Assembly (NCBI RefSeq): GCF_901000735.1
Contig: NC_081546.1
Coordinates: 6,329,001-6,393,000 of the forward strand
Direction of reading: 5' to 3'
Source of the DNA: Corylus avellana
Taxonomy: Eukaryota > Streptophyta > Magnoliopsida > Fagales > Betulaceae
Length of the DNA: 64,000 nt
This document shows, piece by piece, positions 58,894 through 64,000 of the stretch (position 1 is the first letter of the stretch; each line of letters begins with the position of its first letter). The translations under genes were made by a program, and so were the position numbers. Below the pieces are notes generated by a model, which did no database searches, was not told the DNA's origin, and saw only the letters and a list, made by a program, of their open reading frames with translations.

Positions 58894-59486
58894 TGGTTTC
58901 AAATGCTGGTTTCGATCGATCAGCCCGAAACAACTGGTTTCAAATGCTGGCATACCATTCTCTGTACTTGTATTAGTGCAACAATTAGTAAAAGTTAATT
59001 ATTTGATGATTAATTAATTTCAACCGAACAATAATTTTGGATATTGTCAAAACAACAATTTGTTTTGCATCACCATATATATATATATAGTTTTGGAAAG
59101 AATCAATTTCTAAAACACCCACCAAATGTTTTCCATTATTCTGTTTTTTTTTTTTTTTTTTTAATATAATGATGGTTATCAATCACTAATTATTTGATGG
59201 GATATATTTCTAATTAGAATTCCATCGAATTGCGATCGATCAATAAGCAGTCATAGTAGTCGGAAAAATGTGAGCTAAGAACAAGGATATATATAGAAAG
59301 AGGGTCATGTCCCTCTTTCTAAGGATTAACATCTGTGATGGGGTGTTAGAATATATAATCTATGATTTAAACAAAAAAAAAAAAAAAAGCAGTTAGAAAG
59401 CGCACAGGGTCAACTACCGAACCCCCCGTAAATCTGTATTTAATTTTTTGGTTGCATTATAAGTTTCTTCTAGCTAGGGTACGTAC

Positions 59487-60179
59487 CTTTTACTTCTCTT
59501 TGTGAAAAGCAGGTGTAATAAGCCTTCTGTGCTTGCTTGGCCCATCGACCTCCTTCCAATTTTGCAACTCCTAGTTGTAGCACACCCGCAAGAGGGTTAA
59601 GTGGTATCTTTACAAAATGACCCTTTTTATCTACTAATATCAACTTTATTAGCTCTGGGTCTCCTACCATCAAACTTGGTCTTGTTCCATTCCAAGATAG
59701 AGATAGTTTTCCTACAGAAGAATTCCCCCCCCCCATACACACACACAGATATATATATAGAACCCTCAAGAAATTTTTTTTAAAAAAAAAAATGATAAAT
59801 TAATTTCCAGTCTTTGAGACAGAAAAATTGTTAAGAATCTGGAATCATTCAACGACCAATTTTCTCTATGAAAGATAGAGTTTCACAGCTTGTTTACCAT
59901 ATTTTTGTAGCATTTGATGAAAGAATGGTGCGACACGTGACTCAATCTGGTGGTTTAGGTGGGTCATCCGTTTGGACCATGCCTCCACGGTGCACTTCTT
60001 AATCTTTTTGATATCACCATGCAAAAGCTTGTAAGAAGTTCCTTTGATCCCCTGCTGCCTCAATTGCTTCTCAAGCCTTTTGGGTCTCCACCAGATGACA
60101 TGAACAACTCTTCTAACGGGATATAAAGAAGTAGCAAAGCAGAAGAGATTGCCACAAGTTTGAAATTGTAATCTGCCAT
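59487..60179 (-). pseudogene. CYP72-clan P450 pseudogene, exons 1 and 2 only
   Basis: Exon 1 (59898-60179) begins with ATG (MADYNFKLVAISSALLLLYI, a membrane anchor), then a frameshift moves to VVHVIWWRPKRLEKQLRQQG and MLQKYG at the donor. Exon 2 (59487-59711) reads LSLSWNGTRPSLMVGDPELI, VDKKGHFVKIPLNPLAG and LEGGRWAK. After RWAK a 4-bp duplication (CAAG) throws the frame, so the expected RRLITPAFHKEK-type sequence is read out of frame for about 13 residues; a 1-bp loss before the donor restores it. Exons 3-5 (helix I, ExxR, haem loop) are missing. CYP72-family enzymes are ER-anchored monooxygenases of specialised or hormone metabolism. It is the tandem neighbour of the P450 at 62096. Confidence 0.85.
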
Positions 60180-60942
60180 CTTCTTTAGCTTCCAAGTTTG
60201 AAACAAAGTATATTTATCAGGCCAGGTTGATCGATGACTTTGTCAGCAATCTACCACCGTACGTCCCAAAAAAAAAGGAAATTAATTATTTAAACCCTTC
60301 GTCCTTTGATTATCTTTCTGCTTTTTTTTCTTTTTTTGCTTAGTGTTTATTGGAACCCCTCACCTACTCAAACTCAAGCTTTTTTAATCGTTTTCGATCT
60401 GATCATATCATTGATCTTTTTTTTTCTTCCTTTTTTTATTATTATTATTTTCTTTTTTATATGAATAAAAAGACTTTGCCCGATTATAATTGATATGACT
60501 TGGTATTTGCTTCTGTATATATGGTAAATAATTTTCTGTGACAACGATTTCTCTTATTTATCAAATAGATCTTCAATCGCTTGACTCTATATATAATCAT
60601 GATTAAGGATTTCAAGAGAGAATCACGATTGAGAAAAGTTGTTAAAATCTTCATTTATCTCAAAAACTTAAATTAATTAATACGAATGAATAAATTTAAC
60701 ACTTTTTTTTAATAGGTGCAAAGCTATAATTATAAGCTAATAGGAATAAATAAATTTCATTATTTAATCAATACTTTAACACTAATTAAACTTTTTTGGT
60801 GAAACAAACTTAGTCTCACATTGTTTTTGGAGTGATTACTTTGTAATGAAAATTTTCCATTATCCAATATGTCACGAACAAAATGATATTTAACAACAAT
60901 TTGCTTTATGTAAATTAACATGGAAGACTGGATTCTAACTTA
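60180..60942. other. AT-rich spacer between P450 copies
   Basis: Poly-T and ATT tracts (60320-60460) and a fragment related to the laccase-intron MITE family (about 60690-60790). No gene seen. Confidence 0.4.
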
Positions 60943-61183
60943 GAGTCTGTTTGGGATTGTGTTTGAGGGGCCTAAAAATACTTTTAACACTTAAAAAGTC
61001 CGTTTGAATAAAAATGCACTCGTTTGGTAAAAAAACTAAAAGTGTTTTTAAGGGTTGAAAAAGCCTAAAAATAGCAAAAAAAAAAAAAAAACACTTTTGG
61101 CAAAAGCTTAAAAATGAAGCTTTGGCCAAAAGCTTTTTTTGACTTAAAAGCTCTATTTTTCAAACACAATCTCAAACAAATTC
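60943..61183. mobile_element. Tourist-like (PIF/Harbinger) MITE
   Basis: 241 bp with TTA target duplications (60940-60942 and 61184-61186). Terminal inverted repeats GAGTCTGTTTGGGATTGTGT / GAATTTGTTTGAGATTGTGT. TTA duplication and the GTTTGG-type end are features of this superfamily. The interior is rich in aaaagctt words. Confidence 0.78.
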
Positions 61184-61186
61184 TTA

Positions 61187-62095
61187 GCAAAATGCATTTT
61201 GGTCACCGCAATTAGATAACAATTTTCTTTTGATAGTCTCTAAGGTCTTCAAATAATCTCCTTAAGTAAGTGGACTGTTTACATGCATGCATATATAATT
61301 TCCACGTGGGATACAGATAATTCTCTCCTCGAAGCTGGACTGAGAAATATTATTTGTATTCTTCTAGTATTCTCGAGCTAGAATAAGAGCTCTTATTATC
61401 TATATTCATCTAGTATTTTCCTATTACAAAAAGGAAAAAAAAAATTAAAAATAGATTGAATGCCACTTTAACCGAGTATACTGATCGAGAATGTTGGAAG
61501 AATGTAAAACTATCAGAATTTCATAGCATTAACGCTAAAAAATGAAATTATATTTTATCTAGCTACCATTATTTTCATGGGTCTCCAAGAACATCACGAC
61601 TTGCAGAAAAATTCGGCCATTAGCTTTTTTTTTCTCGCTTTCGTAATGATTTCTTTTCGCAATCTTACATCCTTCTTCGTAGATACCAAATCACTACTAT
61701 CATCCATTGCTTGATGTTTTCGTAGGAGAAAATACAGATAGAACTATACAGGTGCAAGGTTTGGCAACCCGACGACCGGTAACGTCGATACCTTGCCAAA
61801 CGAGGACAATTGCATGCATGCGAGAGGCGATACATGCTTCTACATTCGAGTTTGAGCTCTTACGCGATGGAGCATGTTAGAATATAAATTAAATGATTAA
61901 ATTCATCTATTCTTATAACATTAAACTTTTGCTTTTGAGATAAATGGTAATTTAACAGAAACAAGACAATTTTAAAAGGACAAGTATTGGGTACCAAACA
62001 TCCTCTATCTCGAAACTAAAAATTTACCTAAGAATCCATCTTCTTATTATGCAATTACATATATCAGAATTTGTTCATCCACACAATCAAACATC
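61187..62095. other. Downstream region of the right-hand P450
   Basis: The last ~120 bases (61978-62095) are the probable 3' UTR, with a copy at 58780-58893. The rest shows no gene. Confidence 0.45.
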
Positions 62096-63897
62096 TTAGA
62101 TTCTGTGGAGTATAATTGGAGCACCATGTTGTGGCTTAAGAGTAACGACAGGATAAGGAGCATGAGCATATGATGGTGAGAGTTGGAAGGAAAAGTGTTG
62201 AAGAATCATAGCAAGAGCCATCTTTGCTTCTACCATGGCGAAATTTTGGCCAATACATATTCTAGGACCCCAACCAAATGGGTAGTAAGCAATTTGATCC
62301 TTTGATGCTTTCAAAATCCCATGAGAAAATCTCTCAGGATTGAATTTCTCAACATCTTCTCCCCAATAATTTGGATCATTATGCAGCAGCAGCACTGGTA
62401 ATGCCAAGTCAACGCCGGCCGGGATGGATAGGCCTCCGATGTTGGTCTTCTGGTGGGTATGTCGATAGAGAGAAACCACAGGAGGGTATAGTCGAAGGAC
62501 TTCATATAATATCGTTGGTACCTGCAAATAAGGCACATGCGATGCATGTAGATTATAAGTTAGAACACCAAATATATTTTATCATAAATTAAGGAAATTT
62601 TGGTCTTTTTTACATGAATGAAAAGAGAGAATTAAGAACAAAAATTTGTTTAAATTATTGTATTAACCTTGTAAAGTCAATTCTTTCATTTAAAGACTTA
62701 ATTGGTAGATATATAGAATTGTTTTAGAAATTTTTAAGGCAGATTGGTGATTATAATTAACTACAATCCCTAAAGTTCATTTTAAGAAAAAACTTCACTT
62801 AATCTCCGAAGTATCATGAATGTTGCAATGTTAACCTCAAATTATTAAAAGAGATCACATTTTTCAATTCTTTTTAATTTCACCACTATAGTAAGGGTTT
62901 TGCGTTAACTTAAACATAAACATGTAAAATGTTTATTATACTTCTGTAAAATTTATAAAAAATACAAAATTACTATCTTAATTTTAAAATTAAAAAATAA
63001 ATGTATAACAGCAAAATAAAAAATAAAATAAAATAAAGAAAGAAAGGAAAAATAAAATAAAAGCTAAACCACCGCTAGCCGTGGGTCGCCAAGGATGTTT
63101 CAATTTTTTTTTATTTAAAAAATATGGGTACTTTAGTCATTTTAGGATCATCATTAGGATTTCACACAAAATTTTAACTGAGGGGTGAAATTAAAAGGGA
63201 GTAAGAAATAAAATAATCCCGATACAACTTTTGATAATTCAAGGTTAACATTGGAATAACCCAAATGCATTGGGAGTGAGTGAAATTTTCCCATCAATTT
63301 ACTAACTGTAGGGGCTCAAGTTCTATTTTTGCCTCTCTTTTCTAGCACCAAATGAATCACTTTTACCAATACTCCAAAAAGAAACAGAAGGAAGCACAAA
63401 AGAAAAAGGAAAAGAAATGACTTTCGAAGACATGCTTCCGTTATTTCTATCCATATTAAAGAATAATTACGTGCTGTTGAGAATTAATCTAACACATGCA
63501 ACATTGAATATGGAAACTTACAATCTTGAGTTGATTTATGGCTTCGAAATTAGGTGTTCTCTTGGCACAAATGTGTAGCACCTCGTCCCTTGCCTTTTGT
63601 TGCCAATCGGGATGCATAGAGAGAACAATCATTGTCCACGTGAGCAAGGTGGCGGTGGTCTCTTGGCCGGCAAAGTAGAACAACTTGCACTCCTCTATAA
63701 CATCTTCAATTGTCAGACCATTATTGTTGGTGTCGGATTCCTCTTTGCATTGCAACAATAAGCCTAGTAAATCATCGTTGCCCGAATCTCCATTAATTCT
63801 CATTGTTTCCTCTTTCCTGCGGATCATATCCCTTAATATTGCATTGATCTCCTTCACTATATTGTATCTCCTTTTGTTCTTCTCAGTGGGAATGAAT
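62096..63897 (-). CDS. CYP72-clan cytochrome P450, last two exons (continues past the right edge)
   Basis: Two exons, 63522-63897 and 62096-62521, with GT-AG junctions in phase. The first reads FIPTEKNKRRYNIVKEINAI, then FYFAGQETTATLLTW, the helix-I oxygen-activation motif (AGxET). The second starts VPTILYEVLRLYPPVV (ExxR), has FNPERFSHG (PERF), and the haem loop YYPFGWGPRICIGQNFAM with the axial Cys, ending in HGAPIILHRI and a TAA at 62096-62098. All C-terminal P450 landmarks are intact. The family resemblance is CYP72A/CYP749A; I cannot choose between them. It would act as an ER monooxygenase. The intron of 1000 bp (62522-63521) holds no recognisable gene. Earlier exons lie beyond 64000. 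Confidence 0.92.
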
Positions 63898-64000
63898 CTG
63901 AGAACAAATAAGCATTAATTTGCATGCAACTATAATTATTTAATTAAGCATTAAAATAAAGATTTAATTGGACACCTTTCATTTCGTTTTTGAATTATTA

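Noticed and set aside
61020..61140. aaaagctt-rich palindromes as regulatory sites
   Set aside because: They are the interior of the Tourist-like MITE.

Overview
This window is nuclear DNA of a flowering plant, a eudicot and probably a woody rosid (possibly Fagales; low confidence). It is AT-rich, has GT-AG spliced genes of plant-specific families (wall-associated receptor kinase, laccase, CYP72-clan P450), and is packed with plant transposon classes. All genes that look intact lie on the minus strand.

Layout. Positions 1-94 hold the first codons of a WAK-like receptor kinase gene that runs off the left edge. From 2.2 to 30 kb the sequence is mostly a degenerate WAK locus duplicated several times: stop-containing relics of the WAK EGF exon recur at 2.75, 10.8, 15.3 and 24.5 kb, and a block at 11.16-15.95 kb is repeated at 21.66-25.16 kb. 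One WAK gene in this array has a complete spliced frame (17435-20171, 3 exons, 820 aa), but its kinase domain has lost several catalytic features and carries an in-frame minisatellite. Because the blocks are paralogous, one copy often shows the empty site of a transposon found in another. This gives exact ends for a 5.45-kb Mutator-like element (4929-10380, 9-bp target duplication) and a 1.3-kb CACTA element (12853-14164, 3-bp target duplication).

The Mutator-like element is the most striking object. It is Pack-MULE-like: its long terminal inverted repeats enclose the 3' halves of two unrelated host genes, SKP1 and an MFSD12-like transporter. Each still has introns and its native stop codon, each reads inward from its nearest terminus, and the two meet tail to tail.

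From 25 to 46 kb the window is almost all mobile DNA: inverted-duplicated segments, a foldback element, a short L1 insertion with an 18-bp target duplication, a complete gag-only LTR element (30128-34617, TSD ccatg), a second small LTR element (37447-39641), and a decayed L1 LINE (40700-45765, minus) that contains a hAT element with an 8-bp TSD.

From 47 kb on comes single-copy gene space. There is a seven-exon laccase gene with all copper ligands (47444-52037), whose introns carry MITE-like elements. It is followed by repeats and SINE fragments, a broken 5' piece of a CYP72-clan P450 (59487-60179) with a detached relic of its 3' flank, and the last two exons of an apparently intact P450 of the same family (62096-63897) that continues past the right edge.

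Exon boundaries come from splice signals, reading-phase agreement and recalled family motifs; no alignment or database search was run.
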